This document shows, piece after piece, positions 36,015 through 42,972 of a stretch of DNA of 64,000 nt; position 1 is the stretch's first letter; each line of letters opens with the position of its first letter. A program made the position numbers and the translations under genes. The stretch is taken from positions 1-64,000 of the forward strand of contig NZ_PSNX01000015.1 in the NCBI RefSeq assembly GCF_002930615.1. The letters run 5' to 3'. This stretch comes from Caldimonas caldifontis. Its GTDB lineage: Bacteria; Pseudomonadota; Gammaproteobacteria; Burkholderiales; Burkholderiaceae_C. The notes beneath the pieces are model-generated. The model was not told the DNA's origin. It made no database searches and saw nothing but the letters and a program-made list of their open reading frames with translations.

Positions 36015-36044
36015 TTTTGGCCAAAATCTCCTTTTTGGCCTAAG
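36015..36044. promoter_or_regulatory. Two palindromic operators upstream of the toxin-antitoxin genes
   Basis: A perfect 12-bp palindrome TTTTGGCCAAAA (36015-36026) is followed by a degenerate copy TTTTGGCCTAAG (36033-36044); the centres are 18 bp apart. They lie 30-59 bp before the antitoxin ATG, where toxin-antitoxin operons are autorepressed. Confidence 0.65.
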
Positions 36045-36073
36045 ATGGGCTCACGCTGTCCAGGAGCCTTGCC

Positions 36074-36439
36074 ATGTCTGCCGTCCCCAAGATCCAGCCC
36101 GTCCCGCCCGTGGACCAGCTCCACCGCACGCCCGCGTCCGACGTGAAAAAGCTCGGCTGGCGCGGCGTGATGCGCCAGCTGCAGACGCAGGGCCCCGTGC
36201 TGGTCACCAACCACCAGCAGCCCGAGGCGGTGATCCTGCCCGTGCAGGCCTATGCCGCCCTGCTGGCACGTGCCCAGCACACCGCCGACCCGGCCGAGGC
36301 CACCCTCGAGGCCCTGCGCCGCCGCTTTGACGAACGCCTGGCCGTGCTGAACACCCCCGAGGCCGGCGACCGCCTGCGCGGCCTGATGGACGGCCCGGCC
36401 CGCCTGGGCGGTGAGGTCCAGGCCGGGGCCAGCTATTGA
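36074..36439 (+). CDS. Phd/YefM-like antitoxin
   Basis: A 121-residue protein whose middle (SDVKKLGWRGVMRQLQTQGPVLVTNHQQPEAVILPVQAYAALLA) matches the Phd/YefM DNA-binding and dimerisation fold, in which the strand reads vtn-hg-p-av. The C-terminal tail is Arg/Glu-rich and would wrap the toxin. It probably neutralises the following zeta-like kinase and represses the operon through the two palindromes upstream. Its TGA overlaps the TTG start of the toxin gene, ensuring coupled translation. Confidence 0.75.
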   Translation: MSAVPKIQPVPPVDQLHRTPASDVKKLGWRGVMRQLQTQGPVLVTNHQQPEAVILPVQAYAALLARAQHTADPAEATLEALRRRFDERLAVLNTPEAGDRLRGLMDGPARLGGEVQAGASY

Positions 36440-37122
36440 AGAAGGCCCCCGACGCGCGCCCCGTCCTGTTCGTGCTGGCCGGTGTCAACGGCGCCGGCAA
36501 GAGCTCCATTGGCGGCCACCTGCTCACCCGCCAGGGTCTCACCTGGTTCAATCCCGACCGTTATGCGCGTGACCTCGTCGCTGCGGGCCTCGCCACACCC
36601 GACGACGCCAGCGGCCTGGCCTGGAGCGAAGGCCTGCGCCGGCTCGACGACGCCCTCGCCCAGGGCCGCCACCACGCCTTCGAGACCACCCTGGGTGGCA
36701 CCACCATCGCCCAGCGCCTGCTGGACGCCACCCGCACGCACGACGTGCTGATGTGGTTCTGCGGCCTCGACCGCCCCGAGCGCCACCTGGCCCGCGTGGC
36801 CGCCCGCGTGCGCGCCGGCGGCCACGACATCCCCGAAGACCGCATCCGCCAGCGCTACCCCCGCGCCCTGGCCAACCTCATCGCACTGATGCCACACCTC
36901 GCGCACCTGCAGGTGTACGACAACAGTGCCGAGGCCGCGCCGGGCGAACCCATCCCCGACCCGCGACTGCTGCTGGAACTGCGCCGCGGGCAGCTCACCC
37001 ACCCGCAGCCCGACGACGCCCAGGCCCTGCGCGCCACGCCGGCCTGGGCCAAGCCGCTGATGGAGGCGGCGCTGCAGACGGCCCCCACCACCGCCTCCTC
37101 CACCCGCGTCAGAACCGACTGA
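36436..37122 (+). CDS. Zeta-like toxin (P-loop kinase)
   Basis: A 228-residue kinase of the zeta-toxin group. Walker A is AGVNGAGKSS (residues 15-24), then FNPDRYARDL resembles the substrate-binding NxD of zeta toxins, with FETTLGG downstream and a basic lid region (ARVAARVRAGGHDIPEDRIRQRY). Zeta toxins phosphorylate UDP-N-acetylglucosamine and block wall synthesis. This chromosomal form might have another target. The start is TTG at 36436, overlapping the antitoxin stop. The partner is Phd-like rather than the usual epsilon antitoxin. Confidence 0.78.
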   Translation: MKKAPDARPVLFVLAGVNGAGKSSIGGHLLTRQGLTWFNPDRYARDLVAAGLATPDDASGLAWSEGLRRLDDALAQGRHHAFETTLGGTTIAQRLLDATRTHDVLMWFCGLDRPERHLARVAARVRAGGHDIPEDRIRQRYPRALANLIALMPHLAHLQVYDNSAEAAPGEPIPDPRLLLELRRGQLTHPQPDDAQALRATPAWAKPLMEAALQTAPTTASSTRVRTD

Positions 37123-37283
37123 CAACCCTCGCGTCGCTGCGGCCGACGGCGCGCCAGCCCCTCTCACGGCACCATGCATCCACGAGGCACCCCCACGAAC
37201 GCAGGGGCCGCCTCCATCCAGGGGATGGCCCCACGGCCCGGCCGTGGCCATCCTAGGCCAGCACGTCAGCACGAGGCGAACCC

Positions 37284-37487
37284 ATGGAACATCGCAGCCT
37301 GCAGGAAGAGTACGCACGACTCCGGGCCCAATTGGCCGAAGCCTACAGCGCACCCGTGTGGCAACCCCAGCGCATCGATGGACTGGCCGATGCACTGGCC
37401 GACATCGAACGCCGGCTGGTGAGCCAGGCCCCCCACGCCACCTGGCGCAGCGCAGGGACACAAGCATTGCCCAGCCCCTCGCCTTGA
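37284..37487 (+). CDS. Small hypothetical protein, 67 residues
   Basis: A short frame starting MEHRSLQEEYARLRAQLAEAYS with a weak GAGGCG site upstream. The first 50 residues have regular helical heptad character (DGLADALADIERRLV); the end is disordered. No family is recognised. A hairpin (37223-37253) without a T-run separates it from the zeta-like gene. Composition is consistent with real coding, but the call is tentative. Confidence 0.45.
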   Translation: MEHRSLQEEYARLRAQLAEAYSAPVWQPQRIDGLADALADIERRLVSQAPHATWRSAGTQALPSPSP

Positions 37488-37492
37488 CTTGA

Positions 37493-37512
37493 AGCGGCCT
37501 CGTGCGGCCGCT
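37493..37512. terminator. Candidate bidirectional hairpin between convergent genes
   Basis: AGCGGCC and GGCCGCT (perfect 7-bp arms) with a 6-base loop fill the gap between the stops of the small protein and the P-loop kinase genes. There is no T-run, so termination is uncertain. Confidence 0.35.
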
Positions 37513-38019
37513 CTACCGGTGCAGCTGCAGCGCCAGCCCCGCCTCGTCAGGCGGCTCGAAGAATGACATGATGTGATGGAAGTCGGCCTCCGACAGCGCA
37601 TGCGAGCCCTCGGGCCGCTCGGCATTGCGCCGGGCGATGCGCTGCAGGCACACCGCGTCGGGCACGTCCACATGGTGCAGCACATGCGCCGCCCCCGCCT
37701 GCGCGCACACCGACAGGAACCACGCCCGCCCGGCGCGTGTGTTGGCCTGGAAGTCCATCACCACGTTCAGCCCCGAGGCCAGCAGGTCCGCCACGAGCGG
37801 GCCCACCACCGTCTTGAGCTTGCGCGAGCAGCGGATGTAGTCGTCGAAGGTGTGCATCTGGTCCCCGAACAGGCGGGCCAGCCAGACGTCCTCCGAGATC
37901 AGCACCGCCCCTTCCTCCTTCGCCAAGGCCGCCGCCAGCGTGCTCTTGCCGGCGCCGGCTTTGCCGCAGAAGAAGTGCAGGGTGGCGGGGGCGGGCACAA
38001 GGCGGGCGGCATCAGTCAT
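37513..38019 (-). CDS. P-loop ATPase/kinase, zeta-like or COG4639 type
   Basis: A 168-residue ATP-binding protein. Walker A is FCGKAGAGKSTLAAALA near residue 18, SEDVWLARLF follows, DFQANT occupies the usual strand-3 position, and RIARRNAERPEGSHALS is the lid. It resembles predicted small-molecule or nucleic-acid kinases and is only distantly similar to the neighbouring zeta-like protein. No adjacent antitoxin is evident on its strand. It lies between the toxin-antitoxin pair and the end of the integron array. Confidence 0.72.
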   Translation of the reverse strand: MTDAARLVPAPATLHFFCGKAGAGKSTLAAALAKEEGAVLISEDVWLARLFGDQMHTFDDYIRCSRKLKTVVGPLVADLLASGLNVVMDFQANTRAGRAWFLSVCAQAGAAHVLHHVDVPDAVCLQRIARRNAERPEGSHALSEADFHHIMSFFEPPDEAGLALQLHR

Positions 38020-38263
38020 GCAGGGTGCTCACGGTCGGCGCATCACCGCGTATTCAAGCACAGCCAGCCCAGAGGCTTTCCACTGCCCGCCTGAACCCCG
38101 CACGGGCTGCCTCCTCTGTTCACCCCACCACCACTTGCGATGGATCTGATCGACCCTCATGGCCCAACACCTGCCGCTTGCATTGTGTGGCGCCTCGGTG
38201 ATGCAGATTCCATGTCGGCACGGGACCCCTTCGATCCCACACCAGATGCCGGATAGATGACTG
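38020..38263. other. Gene-free stretch beyond the integron array
   Basis: Between the start of the P-loop kinase gene and the outer edge of the second cassette I see no credible coding frame, RNA gene or terminator. It probably holds the kinase promoter and the native sequence next to the array end. Confidence 0.4.
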
Positions 38264-38339
38264 CAGGTGCTTCTCCCCCACAGCCCTCATCGATCAGGTC
38301 CTTGCCGTTGCGGGGGAGTCCATATACGACCTGTTAGAC
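38264..38339 (-). repeat. attC site of cassette 2, outer core degenerate
   Basis: The inner core GTCTAAC (38339-38333) matches the cassette 2 left end. An imperfect hairpin follows: CAGGT and ACCTG outside, CTCCCCCGCA and TGTGGGGGAG inside. Past the final G (38264) the expected TTRRRY is missing (CAGTCA is found instead). The cassette edge is inferred from this symmetry. Confidence 0.55.
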
Positions 38340-38365
38340 CTCACAGCGCGCCTCCACCTGGTTCA

Positions 38366-38812
38366 TCAGCCTTCGTACTTCTTCAGCACGGCCTCAAGGC
38401 GGGAGCGGGTGAAGTACTCCAATTCGTCCTTCCACTTCTGGTTCTTGCCTTTGATGTTGCACCGCGGAACGGTACCGTACATGTGCCGAAACGACAGTAT
38501 CAGGCCCGTCTCCAGTTTGTGCCAGCTCTTGACCCGCTGGCGCGACGCGCAGGTCACGATATGGAACGAGAGACTGGTGACCCCATGAAGTGCGAGCAAG
38601 TCCTTTGCACGTGCGGCGGCGCTCGCTGCGATACGAGAGGCTCCTGATTTCGTCGTCCCGATGTAGGCGATACACGACCGCCCGTGCGGATACTTCAGCG
38701 GCTTGTTCGCTACTGCCACGTACACCAGACGCTCTGCCGAGAATGCAGGCCGAGAAATGACAAGAGCCGGCTTCGCAGCGGTGCGGATTGTGAGCTTCTT
38801 GTTGTTCGCCAT
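38366..38812 (-). CDS. GIY-YIG-like protein (cassette 2)
   Basis: A 148-residue basic protein. LVYVAVANKPLKYP and SCIAYIGTTKSGASRI correspond to the paired GIY and YIG strands with the following Arg; later WHKLETGLILSFRHMYG followed by PRCNIKGKN matches the catalytic Glu helix and terminal Asn of GIY-YIG nucleases. The first motif is VYV rather than GIY, so catalytic competence is uncertain. No extra DNA-binding domain is seen. It may be a solitary nuclease, possibly aimed at invading DNA; that is inference. The ATG at 38812 is used because the upstream GTG at 38848 lies inside the attC site. Confidence 0.6.
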   Translation of the reverse strand: MANNKKLTIRTAAKPALVISRPAFSAERLVYVAVANKPLKYPHGRSCIAYIGTTKSGASRIAASAAARAKDLLALHGVTSLSFHIVTCASRQRVKSWHKLETGLILSFRHMYGTVPRCNIKGKNQKWKDELEYFTRSRLEAVLKKYEG

Positions 38813-38829
38813 CGTCGTTGTTATGTGAG

Positions 38830-38896
38830 GTCTAACGTTTGAATTCACCGGCCTGCGCGGCTTTTCGCGCAGGTCCGGTGGAATGAATGGTTAGCA
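38830..38896 (-). repeat. attC recombination site of cassette 1
   Basis: A 67-bp site: TGCTAAC (38896-38890) at one end and the core GTTAGAC (38836-38830) at the other. Between them a near-perfect hairpin pairs CACCGG-A-CCTGCGCG with CGCGCAGGCCGGTG, leaving one unpaired A, the kind of extrahelical base that orients attC recombination. It begins 1 bp after the stop codon of the cassette 1 gene. Confidence 0.85.
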
Positions 38897-39395
38897 CTCA
38901 TTGCACATCAAACTCGAAGACTTTCACGAGAGAGCCTTCGACAAAAACCCGAATTACATAACGGCCCTTCGGGTCACCAGGGGCAACTGCCCAGGTATTG
39001 AAGATAAGCCCTCGATCTGGCGAAACTTCTCGTTCAGTTACCGAGGTGCGGCCATCGGTAGACACCGATCTTGTTCCAAGCGGCTCTGGGTCGCCCCACG
39101 TGTTGGGTTTCGCTGGAAGAGTAAATTCCTCGCGCCACCTAATTTTTGGCTTAGTAGTGCGGAGAAGCATGATCCAGCCATAACCTTGGTTTGGCGTGAG
39201 TGGCACGACTGTAGCCGGTACAAACGCAGGCTTGCCAGAGTTTGGTTGATTAAAGATGCCGAATTCAGCGCGGACTACTTCGTAGCCGCTGGGGGAACCA
39301 ACAGCCCCATTTGATGCGGTTGCGATGACGGGACAGCAGGCAACAAAAACAATAAGCGAAAAGAGTATGCGTAGGCGGTTCATATTGAGTGCTAA
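38836..39395 (-). mobile_element. Gene cassette 1 (exported protein gene)
   Basis: A 560-bp cassette bounded by G|TTAGCACTCA on the attI side and G|TTAGAC on the far side. It is nearly filled by one gene, whose ATG is 12 bp from the cassette edge and whose stop touches the attC. It is the newest insertion by position, next to attI. Confidence 0.85.
38898..39383 (-). CDS. Exported protein of unknown function (cassette 1)
   Basis: A 161-residue protein with a clear Sec signal (MNRLRILFSLIVFVACCPVIATAS). The mature part is beta-rich: GYEVVRAEFGIFNQ, a Pro-rich centre (PKIRWREEFTLPAKP), and YVIRVFVEGSLVKVFEFDV at the end, suggesting a small immunoglobulin-like or lipocalin-like sandwich. No family is recognised. 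The ATG at 39383 lies 12 bp inside the cassette, so translation is nearly leaderless unless transcribed from attI or intI. A longer frame to 39452 begins in the attI region outside the cassette and is not used. Confidence 0.7.
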   Translation of the reverse strand: MNRLRILFSLIVFVACCPVIATASNGAVGSPSGYEVVRAEFGIFNQPNSGKPAFVPATVVPLTPNQGYGWIMLLRTTKPKIRWREEFTLPAKPNTWGDPEPLGTRSVSTDGRTSVTEREVSPDRGLIFNTWAVAPGDPKGRYVIRVFVEGSLVKVFEFDVQ

Positions 39396-39498
39396 CGTGT
39401 TATAGGGAGCAAAACTGCTGTATAACACCGCCGGCTGTCTCCCTAACACCAACGGTCTGATCGGGCGGGAAGCCGCGCCCAGCCTGTGTTTTCAGGCA
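39390..39498. other. attI region of the integron
   Basis: This is the sequence between the intI promoter and the first cassette. The junction core GTTAGCA is at 39396-39390 on the minus strand. Beside it a perfect 8-bp inverted repeat, GTGTTATA (39397-39404) and TATAACAC (39421-39428), could hold integrase monomers. A second inverted motif (GTGTTAGGGAG, minus strand, near 39447-39437) echoes GTGTTATAGGGAG on the plus strand. A cassette promoter is not clear; TTATAC on the minus strand is a possible -10. Confidence 0.6.
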
Positions 39499-39527
39499 TT
39501 GACTGGATGTTTGTACAGTACTAAATT
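39499..39527 (+). promoter_or_regulatory. intI promoter overlapped by a LexA-like box
   Basis: TTGACT (39499-39504) and TAAATT (39522-39527) are separated by 17 bp. Inside lies CTGGATGTTTGTACAG (39503-39518), a CTG-N10-CAG LexA-type operator with one departure from CTGT-N8-ACAG. This is the same arrangement that puts known integron integrases under SOS control. Confidence 0.72.
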
Positions 39528-39624
39528 TCATGCAAATTGGCGCAGCGTTCGCAAGGCGTACTTTGCCTGGGCGGGCGGGCGTGGGCAATCCCCCCCGAAA
39601 GGGGGCCCCAAGGGAGAAAACAAC

Positions 39625-40665
39625 ATGCATGAAACCCATCCGGCAGCGGGCAGGCTGCCTCGACGCGGTGAGGCCCTACCACCTTTGAAATCGACGCGGC
39701 TGCTCGATCAACTGCGGGAGCGCATCCGCGCCCTACACTACAGCCTGCGCACCGAAGAAGCCTACGTGTACTGGTGCCGCGCCTTCATCCGGTTTCACCG
39801 GCTGCGTCACCCGGCCGAGATGGGTGGGCCGGAGGTTGAAGCCTTTCTCACCTGGCTGGCGAGCGAGCGGGGGGTGTCGGTCAGCACCCACCGGCAGGCA
39901 TTGTCGGCGCTGCTGTTCTTGTACGGGAAGGTGCTGGGCGTGCAATTGGCCTGGATGGACACCATCGACCGGCCGCAGCCACGGCGGCGGCTGCCGGTGG
40001 TGTTGTCGGCGCAGGAGGTGGCCGCCGTGCTGGCCTTGATGGAAGGCGAGCACCGCTTGCTGGCCCAGGTGCTCTATGGCACCGGGATGCGGCTGACCGA
40101 GGGCCTGCGCCTGCGGGTGAAAGACATCGACTTTGCCCACCGGGCCATCGTGGTACGCGACGGCAAGGGCGGCAAGGACCGGGTGCTGATGCTGCCACGC
40201 ACCCTGGAGCAGCCGTTGCGCGAGCAACTGGCCCGGGCCCATGCCCTGTGGGTGGCCGACCGGCAGGCTGGCCGCAGCGGGGTGGAGATGCCCGACGCGC
40301 TCGACCGGAAGTACCCCCGGGCCGGCGCCTCGTGGCCCTGGTTCTGGGTGTTCCCGCAGGCGCAGCACGCGGTGGACCCGCGCAGCGGCGTGGTGCGGCG
40401 CCACCACCTGTACGACCAGACCTTCCAGCGCGCCTTCAAGCGGGCGGTGCAGGCCGCGGGCCTCACCAAGCCGGCCTCGCCGCACACGTTGCGCCACGCG
40501 TTTGCCACCCACCTGCTGCAAGGGGGCACCGACATCCGCACTGTTCAGGACCTGCTCGGCCATGCCGATGTGAGCACCACCATGATCTACACCCATGTGC
40601 TGAAGGTGGGCGGGGGCGGTGTGCACAGCCCCCTCGACCGCCTGGACACCCTGCTGACACACTGA
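39625..40665 (+). CDS. intI: Integron integrase IntI (tyrosine recombinase)
   Basis: A 346-residue tyrosine recombinase. The catalytic residues are Arg156, His287, Arg290, His313 and Tyr322, each exactly ten positions after the corresponding residues of IntI1. The IntI-specific insertion before the second catalytic block is present ([21 protein letters not shown] region), which separates integron integrases from XerC/XerD. It inserts and excises cassettes at attI and attC. ATG 39625 has GGGAG upstream and gives the family N terminus; the 5' leader contains a short C5-GAAA-G5 hairpin (39592-39605). A LexA-like box overlaps the promoter. Confidence 0.95.
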   Translation: MHETHPAAGRLPRRGEALPPLKSTRLLDQLRERIRALHYSLRTEEAYVYWCRAFIRFHRLRHPAEMGGPEVEAFLTWLASERGVSVSTHRQALSALLFLYGKVLGVQLAWMDTIDRPQPRRRLPVVLSAQEVAAVLALMEGEHRLLAQVLYGTGMRLTEGLRLRVKDIDFAHRAIVVRDGKGGKDRVLMLPRTLEQPLREQLARAHALWVADRQAGRSGVEMPDALDRKYPRAGASWPWFWVFPQAQHAVDPRSGVVRRHHLYDQTFQRAFKRAVQAAGLTKPASPHTLRHAFATHLLQGGTDIRTVQDLLGHADVSTTMIYTHVLKVGGGGVHSPLDRLDTLLTH

Positions 40666-40710
40666 GCCACCTGCCTCGGCTACGCTTGGCCCGCCGTTCC
40701 CGCCTTCTCC

Positions 40711-41964
40711 ATGCCCCGCTACATCGCCCACCTCGACATGGACGCCTTCTATGCGTCGGTGGAGCTGCTGCGCTACCCCGAGCTGCGTGGGCGGCCGGTG
40801 GTGATTGGTGGGGGGCGGCGGCACCAGCCCGAGGTGCTGGCCGACGGCACGCGACGGTTTGCGGTGTTGCGCGACTATGCCGGGCGCGGGGTGATCACCA
40901 CGGCCACCTACGAGGCGCGCGCGCTGGGCGTGCATTCGGGCATGGGGCTGATGAAGGCCGCGGCGCTGGCGCCGGATGCCGTGCTGCTGCCCACCGACTT
41001 CGACGCCTACCGCCATTACTCGCGCCTGTTCAAGGCCGCGGTGGCCGAGGTGGCGCCGGTGATCGAGGACCGGGGCATCGACGAGATCTACATCGACCTG
41101 ACCGACGTGCCCGGCGCGCAGGAGGCCGTGGGCCACGACCCGATGGGTGGGGTGCGGGCGGTGGCGCTGGCCATCAAGAACAACGTGAAGCGCGCCACGG
41201 GGCTGAGCTGCTCCATCGGGGTGACGCCGAACAAGCTGCTGTCGAAGCTGTGTTCCGACCTCGACAAGCCCGACGGGCTGACGCTGCTGCGCCCCGGCGA
41301 CCTGGCCACGCGCCTGTGGCCGCTGCCGGCCAGGCGCATCAATGGCATCGGGCCGAAGGCGAACGAGAAGCTGCTGGGCCTGGGCATCCGCACCATCGGC
41401 GAACTGGCCGCGGCCGACCCGGCGTGGCTGGTGCAGCACTTCGGCGCGCGCTACGGCGCCTGGCTGCACGAGGCCGCGCACGGACGCGACGAGCGGCCGG
41501 TGGTGACGTACAGCGAGCCGGTGAGCATGAGCCGCGAGACCACCTTCGAACGCGACCTGCATGCGCGGCACGACCGCGAGTTGCTGGGCGGCATCTTCAC
41601 GCGGCTGTGCGAGCAGGTGGCGGCCGACCTGACGCGCAAGGGCTACGTGGGCAAGACGATCGGGATCAAGCTGCGCTTCGACGACTTCAAGACCGTGACG
41701 CGCGACCACACGCTGGACCACCCCACCGCGGACGCCCAGGCCATCCGCCAGGCAGCGGGGCAATGCCTGAAGCGGGTGGACCTGAAGCGCCGCCTGCGGC
41801 TGCTGGGGGTGCGGGTGGGCTCGCTGCGCAAGGCGGGCGAGGCGCCGCCCCTGCCACCCGCGCGCACCCTTCGGCCGGCCCCCCTGGCGGCGCAGGAACC
41901 CGCCCCGGCCTACACCTTGCCCCTGTTCGAGGAGGCGCCGGAGCAGGAGACCGGGCCGCGGTAG
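40711..41964 (+). CDS. dinB: DNA polymerase IV (Y-family)
   Basis: A 417-residue translesion polymerase. The catalytic Asp9 lies in HLDMDAFYASVE, and the second acidic pair is Asp124-Glu125 in GIDEIYIDL (SIDEAYLD in E. coli). Fingers, thumb (RINGIGPKANEKLLGLGIRTIGELA, a helix-hairpin-helix) and little-finger domains follow. The C-terminal TLPLFEE is a probable beta-clamp-binding peptide. It starts 45 bp after intI on the same strand with no LexA-like box in between, so it may be transcribed from the intI promoter. Both gene types are classic SOS genes. Confidence 0.93.
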   Translation: MPRYIAHLDMDAFYASVELLRYPELRGRPVVIGGGRRHQPEVLADGTRRFAVLRDYAGRGVITTATYEARALGVHSGMGLMKAAALAPDAVLLPTDFDAYRHYSRLFKAAVAEVAPVIEDRGIDEIYIDLTDVPGAQEAVGHDPMGGVRAVALAIKNNVKRATGLSCSIGVTPNKLLSKLCSDLDKPDGLTLLRPGDLATRLWPLPARRINGIGPKANEKLLGLGIRTIGELAAADPAWLVQHFGARYGAWLHEAAHGRDERPVVTYSEPVSMSRETTFERDLHARHDRELLGGIFTRLCEQVAADLTRKGYVGKTIGIKLRFDDFKTVTRDHTLDHPTADAQAIRQAAGQCLKRVDLKRRLRLLGVRVGSLRKAGEAPPLPPARTLRPAPLAAQEPAPAYTLPLFEEAPEQETGPR

Positions 41965-41973
41965 CATGCGGCC

Positions 41974-42906
41974 ATGCCCGCGCTGCCGCCCCGCTTCCCG
42001 TCCATCGAAGGCCTGCGCGCCTTCGAGGCCGCGGCGCGCCTGGGCAGCTTCGAGCGTGCGGCCGACGAACTGCACATCACCGCCAGTGCGGTGAGCAAGC
42101 GCGTGGCCACGCTGGAGGAACTGCTGGACACCCAGCTGCTGCAGCGCACGGCCAAGCCGCTGGCGCTCACGGCGGCGGGCAAGGAATACCTGGAACAGGT
42201 GCGCGCCGCCCTGGGCCTGCTGGCGGCCATGCCGCTGCACCAGCGCGCCGGGCGGCCGCAGACGCGGCTGCGGGTGTGTGCACCGCCCACGTTTGCGCGC
42301 CAGATCCTGGTGCCGGCGCTCGAGGCCTACACCACCGCCCACCCCGAGGTGGAACTGGAGGTGGTGCTGTCCATTCCCTACCTCGACCCCGGCACGATGG
42401 ACGCCGACGTGCAGGTGCGCAACGGCGACGCGGCCGCCGCCGGGGGCACGCTGCTGATGGACGACGTGGTGACGCCGCTGGCGGCCCCGGCCCTGCTGCA
42501 ACGCCTGCCGCCGCTGCGCACCCCGGCCGACCTGCTGAACGCGCCGCTCCTGCGCACGCCGCTGGAGCCCTGGGCCCCGTGGTTTGCGGCCGCCGCGCTG
42601 GAGGCGCCCGAGCCCGCGCAGGGCCCCAAGCTCGTGGACCTGGGCCTGCTGCTGGAAGCGGCCGTGAGCGGCCAGGGCATCGCCCTGGGCCGGCCGAGCC
42701 TCGCGCGCCATTGGCTGGCCTCGGGGGCGCTGGTGCCGCTGTTCCCGGTGGTGGCGCGGCCGGCCAACCAGTATTACCTGATGCCGCACGCACGCAGCGG
42801 AGCCCCGGCCGACTTTGCGCACTGGCTGCGCTCGGTGTGCGCGCAGGTCGCGCAGGAGGCGGCGGCGCAACTGGCGCCGGCCGAACTTCCTTCGGGCAAG
42901 CCCTGA
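41974..42906 (+). CDS. LysR-family transcriptional regulator, GcvA-like
   Basis: A 310-residue regulator. Its N-terminal helix-turn-helix reads FPSIEGLRAFEAAARLGSFERAADELHITASAVSKRVATLEELLDTQLLQR, the GcvA subgroup pattern, followed by an effector-binding domain. It begins 9 bp after dinB and ends 66 bp before the flavin-dependent 2-hydroxyacid dehydrogenase gene, which it may control. The C-terminal residues after 290 are a variable tail. Confidence 0.85.
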   Translation: MPALPPRFPSIEGLRAFEAAARLGSFERAADELHITASAVSKRVATLEELLDTQLLQRTAKPLALTAAGKEYLEQVRAALGLLAAMPLHQRAGRPQTRLRVCAPPTFARQILVPALEAYTTAHPEVELEVVLSIPYLDPGTMDADVQVRNGDAAAAGGTLLMDDVVTPLAAPALLQRLPPLRTPADLLNAPLLRTPLEPWAPWFAAAALEAPEPAQGPKLVDLGLLLEAAVSGQGIALGRPSLARHWLASGALVPLFPVVARPANQYYLMPHARSGAPADFAHWLRSVCAQVAQEAAAQLAPAELPSGKP

Positions 42907-42972
42907 AGGAATTTCCGCGACAGGCGCCGCCCGCCGGCCTTAGCATCGGTCCGCCCCCAAGAAGGAGACTGC

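Larger units (their letters stand above)
38264..38835 (-). mobile_element. Gene cassette 2 (GIY-YIG-like gene)
   Basis: A cassette of about 572 bp running from TTAGACCTCAC, just after the G of the attC1 core, to the G ending the inferred attC2. It carries one gene in the usual cassette orientation, with its start codon 23 bp from the cassette edge. The outer boundary is less sure than the inner. Confidence 0.65.
38264..40665. mobile_element. Small chromosomal integron: two cassettes, attI region, intI
   Basis: The element consists of a rightward integron integrase and, divergent from it, two leftward gene cassettes. Cassette 1 begins with the core GTTAGCACTCA (minus strand) and its attC starts with the exact complement TGAGTGCTAAC. 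Cassette 2 begins GTTAGACCTCAC and its attC starts GTGAGGTCTAAC. Such matching ends are the fingerprint of cassettes inserted by an integron integrase. Cassette base composition is visibly less GC-rich than the flanks. Antibiotic resistance genes are absent. Confidence 0.88.

Noticed and set aside
38162-38168. GTTGGGC (minus strand) as the outer core of attC2
   Set aside because: It would make a 178-bp site whose arms do not pair. The hairpin ending at 38264 gives a normal-size site, though without a canonical core.
38846-38848. GTG start for the cassette 2 gene
   Set aside because: It lies inside the attC site of cassette 1, so it would not travel with the cassette. ATG 38812 is within cassette 2.
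39733-42870. A 1045-codon minus-strand frame over intI, dinB and LysR
   Set aside because: It spans three genes with clear family motifs on the plus strand and has low-complexity composition, as expected of an antisense shadow.
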